The notes under the pieces were generated by a model that made no database searches, had not been told where the DNA came from, and saw only the letters and a list, made by a program, of their open reading frames with translations. A stretch of 6,194 nt of DNA, taken from contig JAIRZX010000365.1 in NCBI GenBank assembly GCA_031267005.1, positions 1-6,194 on the forward strand. The letters are read 5' to 3'. A program made the translations under genes and the position numbers. The DNA comes from Deltaproteobacteria bacterium (lineage in GTDB: Bacteria > Desulfobacterota > Desulfarculia > Adiutricales > Adiutricaceae). This document shows positions 1 to 5,224 of the stretch, one piece after another; within the stretch, counting starts at the first letter, position 1; every line of letters begins with the position of its first letter.

Positions 1-859
1 CTGCCTGCAGTCCCGCGTCGCTTGCCCCTTTGAAGTCTTGCAGCAAGAAAAGGTCCATTGCCTGCTCGAATTTAGCGACCAAGGTGTCCGGATGGTTCGG
101 GCCAAGCGTCCTCTGGCGGGCCTCCGCCACCTGCGACGACAGTTCCTGGGCGCCCTTGAAGTCGAAGAGCTTGCGCAACACGGCGGCCAGTTCGGATTTT
201 GCAGCGAGTACGTCCGGATGATCCGGTCCTTTGGTCCTTGCCAACGAGGCGAGCGCCTGCTCGCGGAGCTCCTTTTCCCCGGCGTAGTCTTTCCTGGCGC
301 CGAGCGCGGCGGCGCGTTGCTTTTTTGCCGCCACCGCCCGCGGGCTATCGTCGCCCGACTCGACATGCGTTGCCGCAATCGCTTGCCCTGAGGCTTCCGT
401 CGATGCCATGCCGATTCCAGGTGCTGGCGAAGCGGAGTCCAGCCGAATTTTCAAGTCAGCCGTTTCAATGCCCAACGTCCCGGCCCCACTTGAGCGGCCT
501 TCCGGGCCCGCGTCCGCCTCGCTCCCGGTTGCGCCCGTGTGCCTCGCCGCGTCACAATGCCCCTCGGGCTTACGCAACAGCGCCTCAAGCCCGCCCCCCA
601 AAGCCTCGACCCCCAGGTCCGGCCCGGGGCTACCGGCTTTGGCTGCTCCCGGCCCCGACGCCGACGGCCCCCGCACCCCGAGCGGGGCGTCCGCGTCCGG
701 CCGCCGGAGCCGCGCGTCCTGCCCGCCCTCCAGGCACCAGGCGGGGGCCGGAGGCGTCTCCGCCGCCCCCTGCCCGAACAGGGGCGCGGCTGCCAGGACG
801 AAGGCTATAAAAGCCAGCGCCGGACAACTTTTCTGGAGCAAAGGCACTCGTCGTGACAT
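1..859 (-). CDS. Secreted tetratricopeptide-repeat protein, kinesin-light-chain type (partial, C-terminus beyond left edge)
   Basis: The reading frame is open from the ATG at 859 to the left edge (286 codons, no stop), so the C-terminus is missing. Residues 1-31 form a signal peptide: basic MSRR, a hydrophobic core (ALAFIAFVLAAAPLF), then small residues before GQGAAE. Residues 35-175 are low-complexity and rich in Pro, Gly, Ala and Glu. From about residue 180 helical TPR-like sequence begins. The motifs GPDHPDV (211-217) and GPNHPDT (253-259) are exactly 42 residues apart, which is the period of the TPR_10/TPR_12 (kinesin light chain) family. The intervening helices contain ELAAVLRKLFDFKGAQEL. 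Such repeats are protein-protein interaction scaffolds; the partner is unknown. The signal peptide implies export to the periplasm or surface. The start is backed by a strong ribosome site at 864-873. More repeats probably lie beyond the edge. The family call is firm; the specific role is not. Confidence 0.85.
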   Translation of the reverse strand, partial: MSRRVPLLQKSCPALAFIAFVLAAAPLFGQGAAETPPAPAWCLEGGQDARLRRPDADAPLGVRGPSASGPGAAKAGSPGPDLGVEALGGGLEALLRKPEGHCDAARHTGATGSEADAGPEGRSSGAGTLGIETADLKIRLDSASPAPGIGMASTEASGQAIAATHVESGDDSPRAVAAKKQRAAALGARKDYAGEKELREQALASLARTKGPDHPDVLAAKSELAAVLRKLFDFKGAQELSSQVAEARQRTLGPNHPDTLVAKFEQAMDLFLLQDFKGASDAGLQA

Positions 860-863
860 GGCG

Positions 864-873
864 TCCTCTCCTC
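864..873 (-). promoter_or_regulatory. Ribosome binding site of the TPR gene
   Basis: On the minus strand this reads GAGGAGAGGA, four bases upstream of the ATG at 859, with the GAGGAG core at optimal-to-long spacing. It supports that start, which also gives a clean signal peptide. I saw no convincing -35/-10 pair upstream of it. Confidence 0.6.
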
Positions 874-1036
874 GCGCGGGGCAAATGCCGATCAGCCGGA
901 AGCCCGTCTTCAAGATCCCCCGAAAGGCCCGGAGCAAGCGTCCGCTCTCCTGCCGGAGGGGCGTAAGCGGGAACAGGCCGGGAGCGCCCCCTCGTTTCCC
1001 GAACCCCACGGTGACGTTGACCCGCGCTGGTCCCGG

Positions 1037-1072
1037 AGCGCGCCTTCCGCCGCCAAAGCGCGCCTTCCGCCG
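1037..1072. repeat. Short tandem direct repeat, 16-bp copies, 20-bp period
   Basis: The sequence AGCGCGCCTTCCGCCG occurs at 1037-1052 and again, identical, at 1057-1072, separated by four bases. It lies about 180 bp upstream of the TPR gene start. A 20-bp period is about two helical turns, so a binding site is possible, but recent slippage duplication is the simpler reading. Confidence 0.6.
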
Positions 1073-2232
1073 GCTCAGGCGGCGTCCTGGCGCTTCGGCG
1101 CGGCCCGCCGTCGGCCGGCCCCACGCCCCCAAACGTTTCCTCCGCCCGACCGGAGCCATGGACGGGCGCCAGAACTCCTCCAGAGTGAGTGGTGGCGCCG
1201 TCACCTCCTCCCCAGCGGACGGCCCGCGAGCCCGTCCTCCCCGTCACCCAATGGCCGCTTAACGGAACCGCGAGCTATGCGCCTGCCAAGCGAATCATTC
1301 CAAAGCAAAAGGGGCAGACGAAGCTGATGAAGCCAGAAGGCCGGGGGAGCCGAGTCGAGGGTCCGGAGCGGGTTGGCCCGGTTTTCCATGCAGTTTACGG
1401 GAAGCAGGAAATCTCCGGGCCCTCCCGTGCCCCCGTCGCCCCGGCCCCTCGTCGGCTGAACGGCTCAACCGGCGGCCCTGGCTTGCTCCCCGGCCCGGGC
1501 GGGGCAGAAAAGCTGCTCCCCCACCGAATTATCCTTGGGGCGGCGTCTGGCTGCCCCTGACCCCCTCAAAGGCTCCTGATGCGCGGAAAGATGCCTTCTG
1601 CCTTAGCACTTAATCCGGCTGTCGGTCAATAAATAGTTCTTGCCCATCATGGGATCCGGGGCGTCGGAAGCCAGCAAAACCCCCGGCGCGGGTTTCTGGG
1701 AAGGCGGGTAGCTACCTGGAAACGCGCCGAGGGCACCAGGACGGCCGGCTGCAGAAGCCGCCGTGTCCGCTGATCCCGCGTAGGCTCCGCCTACCCCCGC
1801 CGTTGTCGGGTCTCGGACGTCCTCGCACCCTGTCTTCGGATGCCCCTCCGCGCGGATGCCCAGAGGCGGCCCGCCCAGGAGGGGGGAGCCTTGTTGCCGC
1901 CGCGACGGCTTTGGAAGAAGGCCGTCCCAAGCCGTCTGGCTGGAATGCCGGACACGAGCCTGGCCCGCGCGGAACGGCTGCGGCTTCAGGGACGGCGCCG
2001 CTGGGATCTTTACAGGCTTTCGCTCGCCTCCTGCTGTTCCTCTTGGCCGGCGGAACCGGTCCTGATGGGTAAATGGCACGGTTTGGGGTTCGCGACCGAC
2101 AGCGGCGTTCGGGCGTTGGGGAGCGACCGTGTCGGGGGAAGGTCCAGTCTGCGGCGCCGCTTTGGCGTCCGGCGTCGGACGGTTCAGGCCGGTCCATGGC
2201 TTGGAAGGGGGACGGTTTTCGGCTGGTTCGTC

Positions 2233-2280
2233 CCTGGCTCGCCGCAGCCGGGCTTCCAGTTGCCTGGCTCGCCGCAGCCG
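2233..2280. repeat. Direct repeat, 18-bp copies, 30-bp period
   Basis: CCTGGCTCGCCGCAGCCG occurs identically at 2233-2250 and 2263-2280, with a 12-bp spacer. The 30-bp period keeps reading frames; on the minus strand it would encode a repeated RLRRAR motif in the weak 239-codon frame there. That is the only hint that this frame may once have been coding. Confidence 0.6.
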
Positions 2281-2491
2281 CGAGTAGGCAAGCGTTAAAC
2301 CGTGCCTTGCCTCAAGCGGCATGGCCTCATTTTTTTTTCCAGTCTGGCGTAAGCCCTATTGTCCGTCAAGCGGAATTCCGGGAAAAGAACTCCCCCTAAC
2401 GGGCGGCAACGCGTTAAAGTAGAGCGGGCGGGCAGTCTGGACGAACTCCGCGAACTCGTCCGGATCCGGCTATCCTGCCCTCTAAACGGGC

Positions 2492-2542
2492 GCGGCCCCC
2501 GGAGCCTTCCCGCCGCAGGGGGGGGAAGGCTCTGGGGGCCGC
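2492..2542 (-). terminator. Strong hairpin, probable terminator of the small secreted protein gene
   Basis: The left arm (2492-2511) and right arm (2523-2542) are 20 bases each and complementary at 19 positions. The one exception allows a G-U pair in one orientation. The loop is 11 bases. It begins 26 bases past the stop codon at 2569. On the minus strand the stem is followed only by GCCCGTTTAGA, not a clean U-run, so termination may be imperfect or helped by other factors. An RNA-stabilising 3' stem or a bidirectional terminator is also possible. Confidence 0.6.
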
Positions 2543-2568
2543 TGAAAGTCTCGCCGTACCGGTTCGGG

Positions 2569-3009
2569 CTACCTGCGGCGCTCGCGCCTGTGGCCGCCGC
2601 CCCCGCCGTGCCCGGGGCCGCCCTTGCCGGGGCCCGGCCTGTGGACGCCGCTGGGGGGGCCGACGTGGCCGCCGTGCCTGCGGCGACCGCCGTGCCCGTA
2701 ACCGCGGTCGTGCCGGGGGGGATGCCTGCGGTCGCGGTGCCTGTAGTGCCCGCCGCGGCGGGGGCCCTGGTTTATAATCGTGGTCTCGTTGTAGTAGGTG
2801 TTGCCTCCGCCGTCATTGTCGCTTTCGGCGATAGCGCCTATCAGATCGCCTATGTCCAGGCTGATTCCGGAGTTGCCGTCCGGGGAGTTCACGAAGAAGC
2901 CGGTCTGGGCCTCGGCCTTGCCGGAAGCGCCGAGAATGACCGCGGCCGCCGCGGCCGCTATCGAAAGGCATGCCAGCCTGTTGCGGGCGATGGGGGAGAG
3001 TTTCGACAT
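2569..3009 (-). CDS. Small secreted Gly/His/Arg-rich protein of unknown function
   Basis: This encodes 146 residues. Residues 1-34 are a textbook Sec signal peptide: basic start (MSKLSPIARNR), an Ala-rich hydrophobic core, and a predicted cut after AEA before QTG. A short ordered-looking segment follows (37-80; GISLDIGDLIGAIAES, then NTYYNETTIIN). Residues 82-146 are Gly, His and Arg rich with about ten His, as in RGGHYRHRDRRH and GYGHGGRRRHGG, ending RRERRR. I do not recognise a named family. The His-rich basic tail could bind metal, nucleic acid or an acidic cell-envelope polymer; this is inference. An ideal AAGGAGG lies six bases before the ATG, G/C at third codon positions is very high, and a strong hairpin follows the stop, so the gene is probably real and monocistronic. 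Confidence 0.8.
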   Translation of the reverse strand: MSKLSPIARNRLACLSIAAAAAAVILGASGKAEAQTGFFVNSPDGNSGISLDIGDLIGAIAESDNDGGGNTYYNETTIINQGPRRGGHYRHRDRRHPPRHDRGYGHGGRRRHGGHVGPPSGVHRPGPGKGGPGHGGGGGHRRERRR

Positions 3010-3015
3010 CTTAGG

Positions 3016-3022
3016 CCTCCTT
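3016..3022 (-). promoter_or_regulatory. Ribosome binding site of the small secreted protein gene
   Basis: The minus strand reads AAGGAGG, then CCTAAG (six bases), then ATG. This is a near-perfect Shine-Dalgarno at optimal spacing and fixes the start at 3009. Confidence 0.85.
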
Positions 3023-3064
3023 GCGGGGTTGCCGGCTCACGGCTTCCGCGTCCTGCTTTTTCCT

Positions 3065-3123
3065 CTTGGCGCCGCCCCTTCCTCCGGGGCGTCGGCAACA
3101 AGGAGAGCAAGCCCGGCGCCAAG
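3065..3123. repeat. Nested inverted repeat in the leader of the small secreted protein gene
   Basis: CTTGGCGCC at 3065-3073 and GGCGCCAAG at 3115-3123 are perfect 9-bp inverted arms. Inside them, a small stem CGCCCC/GGGGCG with a 7-base loop follows the left arm. If transcription starts upstream of 3123, the leader RNA of the minus-strand gene could fold here, 55-115 bases before the start codon. Whether it is regulatory is unknown. Confidence 0.45.
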
Positions 3124-3143
3124 CGTTAAAGCCTAGACCCCGC

Positions 3144-3155
3144 GTTAGGCCTAAC
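3144..3155. promoter_or_regulatory. 12-bp perfect palindrome, possible operator
   Basis: GTTAGGCCTAAC is perfectly self-complementary and lies about 135 bp upstream of the start of the minus-strand secreted gene. Perfect 12-bp palindromes of mixed composition are typical of dimeric repressor sites, but I see no clear promoter hexamers beside it. Confidence 0.3.
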
Positions 3156-3182
3156 ACGGGAAAGCGTTTCTGGAAGCCGATT

Positions 3183-3460
3183 TTAGAGGCGCTTAACCAG
3201 GCAAGCCCCGCCAGGGGGCACCCGGTGCCCGCCGGCGGGAAGCTTCGGCCGGGTAGTTTCGCCCGGGAAGTCCGGATAAGATTTACCCGGAAACGTCGGC
3301 TCAGGAGTCGGAAAGGGCCGCCCCCTGGCCCTTCGCTCGCTTTTGCGCCAAGGGCCGATTTCTCCTGAAGGAGACCCGCCTGGGCCTTGCCGAAAGCTCG
3401 CGGCGGGAGAAGCCGCTGAGGGCCCGTTCGGCTTCTTTCGAGCCGCCGGTGCGGGGTCCC
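3183..3460. other. Non-coding spacer between the secreted gene leader and the repeat array
   Basis: I see no independent gene. A minus-strand frame stays open across the array to a stop at 3183, but its only early ATG lies inside the heptamer tract and has no ribosome site. It matters mainly as a possible fused tail of the upstream gene. A compact hairpin (GGGCAC, 3-base loop, GTGCCC; 3216-3230) and an interrupted palindrome TCTCCTGAAGGAGA (3361-3374) are present. Neither is followed by a U-run. Confidence 0.4.
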
Positions 3461-3532
3461 GGCCTCGGGCTTCAGGATCGGACCTCGGGCTCTGGCTCGG
3501 GCTCTGGCTATGGCTGGGGCCTCGGACCCGGA

Positions 3533-3660
3533 CTCTGGCTGGGGCCTCAGGCTTTGGCCTCGGGTTTCGGGCTCTGACCTCGGGCTTTGGCCTCTGGCCT
3601 CGGGTCTCAGGATAGGGCTTCGGTCTTCGGGCTCTGGCTGGGGCCTCAGGCTTTGGCCTC
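3533..3660. repeat. 29-bp direct repeat inside the array, 99-bp spacing
   Basis: Identical 29-base copies lie at 3533-3561 and 3632-3660, both starting CTCTGGCTGGGGCCTCAGG. Exact identity in an otherwise degenerate array implies a more recent duplication of a roughly 99-bp block. Confidence 0.7.
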
Positions 3661-3754
3661 AGGCCTCGGGATAGGGCTTCGGGCTCTAGACTCAGGCCTC
3701 GGGCACTGGTTCGGGCTCGGGCTCGGGCTCGGGCTCTGGCTCGGAACTCGGGCC

Positions 3755-4588
3755 TCAGGCTTCGGGCTTCGGGCTTCGGGCTTCGGGCTTCGAGCATCTG
3801 CCTGGAAAAGCCAGGCGCGGCGACCGGAGCTTGACTGACGCCGCCTCAACGAAGTACAGGGGGTCAGCCCTCTTGAGCTCCGCCTTGACGACGGTCTTCA
3901 CCCCCAGCCCGCGGCTGTACATCCGGTGTGCCGTGACCATGAGCCCCAGGGCGGCGATGCGCCCCGGGCGCTTGAAAATCGCCGCCGCCGCCTCTTTGCC
4001 GAAGGGAGCGGTGGACAGCAAGAGCCCCCTCTCGCACTTGTTGCGCTCCATCATCCGTTCCAGCTGCACTATGTCCCAGCTGTTGACGGTGCCCTCCCTG
4101 GCGGTCTTGGCCATCACGGCCATGCGCTCGTCATCGTCCTGCTCTTCGAACCCGAAGAAGGGCCTGAGAAGCCCCGCGACAGGGAAATCATGCCCGGTCT
4201 TCTCCGGCGTCCCTGTTACGCCAACTAAAATTTTGGACAGCTTCAAGAGCTTCTCTTTATTGAGAAGGCGTATCGACTCGCGCAAGCTCTCGGCCGTCTC
4301 CGCCTCCATCTTCCTGAAGGCTTCATCCACCTTGGCGGCCATGGCGTCCGCGCAGTCCTGGTCGTCCGTGTCCCAGACCTCGACGCCCGTCCAGATCTCG
4401 GGGGTATCCCAGGCGTCCGGGTTCTCCTGCCCTGCGTACTCGCTGCCGCCTACGGCTTTATCCAAAGCCCCCGGAGCTTCGGGCGCCTCCGGCGACCCTG
4501 CGGAATCAGGCATTCGCTTGGCCTCCAGCTTTTCCATAGTCTCCTGCGCGTCCTTGGATTCCGGCGAGGCCGTCACCTGGTCGTCCAT
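3755..4588 (-). CDS. Diverged Mrr-type restriction endonuclease-fold protein, probably catalytically inactive
   Basis: From the ATG at 4588 this is 277 residues. Residues 1-95 are acidic and low-complexity (APEAPGALDK, WTGVEVWDTDDQD). Residues about 101-247 fit the Mrr_cat domain in order: an opening helix pair (RESIRLLNKEKLLKLSKILV), TGHDFPVAG (131-139) where the family has G-G-D-G-G-x-D-G, VMAKT (158-162) where it has QAKR, ERGLLLSTAPFGKEA (186-200) for G-x-F-I-T-T-S-x-F-T-x-E-A, RGLGV (226-230), and AELKRADPLYFVEA (236-249) for the terminal IKRxDxDYFE. The Asp of GxDG is Ala138 and the Gln of QAK is Met159; Lys161 remains. Loss of DNA cleavage is therefore likely, though binding may persist. 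The last dozen residues (SKPEARSPKPEA) come from the heptamer repeat, which also supplies the stop. The start is uncertain: 4588 has GGAGG only two bases away, and 4513 has GGAGG at eight. Codon usage is strongly coding from 4588 onward and not upstream. Confidence 0.75.
   Translation of the reverse strand: MDDQVTASPESKDAQETMEKLEAKRMPDSAGSPEAPEAPGALDKAVGGSEYAGQENPDAWDTPEIWTGVEVWDTDDQDCADAMAAKVDEAFRKMEAETAESLRESIRLLNKEKLLKLSKILVGVTGTPEKTGHDFPVAGLLRPFFGFEEQDDDERMAVMAKTAREGTVNSWDIVQLERMMERNKCERGLLLSTAPFGKEAAAAIFKRPGRIAALGLMVTAHRMYSRGLGVKTVVKAELKRADPLYFVEAASVKLRSPRLAFPGRCSKPEARSPKPEA
3759..3793. repeat. GCTTCGG heptanucleotide tandem repeat at the 3' end of the Mrr-like gene
   Basis: Four perfect GCTTCGG units (3759-3786) and a fifth with a final A (3787-3793) lie just inside the coding end of the minus-strand gene, whose stop is at 3755-3757. 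On the minus strand they encode the heptad KPEARSP. Seven is not a multiple of three, so a change in unit number shifts frame. All three frames downstream are open for some distance: stops at 3755, 3646 and 3183. Confidence 0.8.
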
Positions 4589-5039
4589 GGCCTCCGGAGA
4601 GGGCAACGGCCCCTCTGGCCTCCATGGGGCTAGCCCCGCGGGGAAAGCGAACCTTCGGAAGGTCCTGCCTATCCGTCCCGCCTCGCCCCAGGCACCAGGC
4701 GGGCCTTTCCCTGTATGCTGCCGCGAGCCCCTGGAAAGCCGAGCCGAAGCCTGGGGGGGGATGGACAGGGGGATAATAGTAGGGAGAGAGGGGTAGCTCG
4801 ACAGATCGGCAGACGGCCAGAGCGACGGAACATTCAAGGCCCGCAACCTTCCAGTTCCCTCCGGACCATGGCCGAACCTTTCCGCAAACGCGGGACCCGG
4901 GCCCAAGGTTTCACGGCAACATGTCCCGGACCCCCGACATCTGGCGCAGTATCGTACATGCCGCACGGGAAAGCAACCGGCCCCTCCCCCGGGCAGTCGG
5001 CGGAGTTCCCCGGCGCCGGGGAGGGGCCTCCCTCAAACT

Positions 5040-5078
5040 GGCCTGTTCCTGTATCGTTCCGGTTTGCCTTAACAGGCC
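5040..5078. promoter_or_regulatory. Inverted repeat overlapping the promoter of the winged-helix gene, possible operator
   Basis: GGCCTGTT (5040-5047) and AACAGGCC (5071-5078) are perfect 8-bp inverted arms with starts 31 bp apart, about three helical turns. The right arm sits in the spacer between the -35 and -10 hexamers, where a bound protein would block polymerase. Autoregulation by the neighbouring winged-helix protein is conceivable but unproven. Confidence 0.45.
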
Positions 5079-5092
5079 GGTTCCGCTATATT
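5064..5092 (+). promoter_or_regulatory. Sigma70-type promoter for the winged-helix gene
   Basis: TTGCCT (5064-5069, 4 of 6 to consensus), a 17-bp spacer, and TATATT (5087-5092, 5 of 6) form the best promoter in the window, in an unusually AT-rich pocket. Transcription would start near 5099, giving an untranslated leader of about 125 bases before the ATG at 5225. Confidence 0.65.
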
Positions 5093-5224
5093 GCGAAACG
5101 AGCGCGACTTTCCACGGCCGGTCGAAGCGGTCGGAGCGCCCTCCCCTACCCCTGACCTCCCAAATAGCTTACGGGGCCCGCGCCCCGCCTCATCCCGCCG
5201 GGACGGCGCCAACCCGGAACTGCC

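Larger units (their letters stand above)
860..2491. other. Long region without a convincing gene
   Basis: About 1.6 kb lies between the start of the TPR gene and the hairpin downstream of the small secreted gene. Several frames stay open for 100-240 codons on both strands, as expected of GC-rich DNA. Their products are dominated by Pro, Arg, Gly and Ala without domains, signal peptides or good ribosome sites. The longest (minus, 1603-2322, 239 codons) has about 69% G/C at third codon positions, no better than its surroundings. The clear genes here are distinctly higher. I found no tRNA or rRNA signature. The region contains two short direct repeats (1037-1072 and 2233-2280), a small hairpin (1537-1557) and a run of nine T (2330-2338). 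It could be decayed coding DNA or a long regulatory spacer. Confidence 0.5.
3461..3793. repeat. Degenerate low-complexity array of 6- and 7-bp units
   Basis: About 330 bp are built almost entirely from variants of GGCCTC, GCTCGG, GCTCTG, GCTTTG and GCTTCGG. Clean sub-tracts are GCTCGG-type hexamers at 3715-3744 (five units, one variant) and GCTTCGG heptamers at 3759-3793. Longer duplications are superimposed: a 29-bp copy at 3533-3561 and 3632-3660, and GATAGGGCTTCGG at 3611-3623 and 3670-3682. The pattern suggests repeated slippage plus segmental duplication. There are no unique spacers, so it is not a CRISPR array. On the minus strand it translates as KPEARSP-like heptads in the heptamer tract, and it overlaps the 3' end of the Mrr-like gene. 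Confidence 0.85.
4589..5224. other. Divergent intergenic region between the two Mrr-related genes
   Basis: These 636 bp separate divergently transcribed genes. The minus frame of the Mrr-like gene stays open upstream to 4966, but the translation there is Pro/Arg/Ser-rich, without domain or ribosome site, so I treat it as non-coding. Overlapping palindromes GGGGCTAGCCCC (4626-4637) and CCCCGCGGGG (4634-4643) lie in the leader of the minus gene and could form alternative hairpins. The plus-strand promoter and inverted repeat are listed separately. No clear minus-strand promoter was found. Confidence 0.55.

Noticed and set aside
630..1247. 205-codon open frame on the minus strand
   Set aside because: It overlaps the TPR gene start in another frame and reads through that gene's ribosome site; no recognisable domain.
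408..1262. 284-codon open frame on the plus strand
   Set aside because: It runs antisense to the signal-peptide and linker part of the TPR gene and its product is low-complexity Pro/Arg/Ser.
1537..1557. Hairpin GGGGCGGC/GCTGCCCC as a terminator
   Set aside because: The arms pair at 7 of 8 positions but there is no U-run on either strand and no credible gene ends beside it.
1603..2322. 239-codon open frame on the minus strand
   Set aside because: Its product is Pro/Arg/Ala-rich with no domain or signal peptide, third-position G/C (about 69%) is not raised above background, it uses several codons rare in the clear genes, and the start lacks a properly spaced ribosome site. The 30-bp repeat near its start is the only supportive sign.
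2330..2338. Run of nine T as a phase-variable tract or terminator tail
   Set aside because: No GC-rich stem sits immediately before it on the plus strand, and the frame it would affect on the minus strand is not a credible gene.
2359..3129. 256-codon open frame on the plus strand
   Set aside because: Antisense to the small secreted gene; its Ala/Val/Pro-rich sequence is what the Gly/His/Arg codons give on the opposite strand.
3461..3793. CRISPR array
   Set aside because: No constant repeat of 24-40 bases with unique spacers; the units are 6-7 bp and contiguous.
3183..3797. Independent 204-codon gene on the minus strand across the array
   Set aside because: Its first ATG is in the degenerate end of the heptamer tract without a ribosome site, and the product is mostly repeat. 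It is considered only as a possible frameshifted tail.
3831..4796. 321-codon open frame on the plus strand
   Set aside because: Antisense to the Mrr-like gene, whose domain motifs and codon bias mark the minus strand as coding.
4589..4966. 126-codon upstream extension of the Mrr-like gene to an ATG at 4966
   Set aside because: The translation changes abruptly to Arg/Pro/Ser/Cys-rich non-domain sequence, and strong coding bias begins only near 4588.
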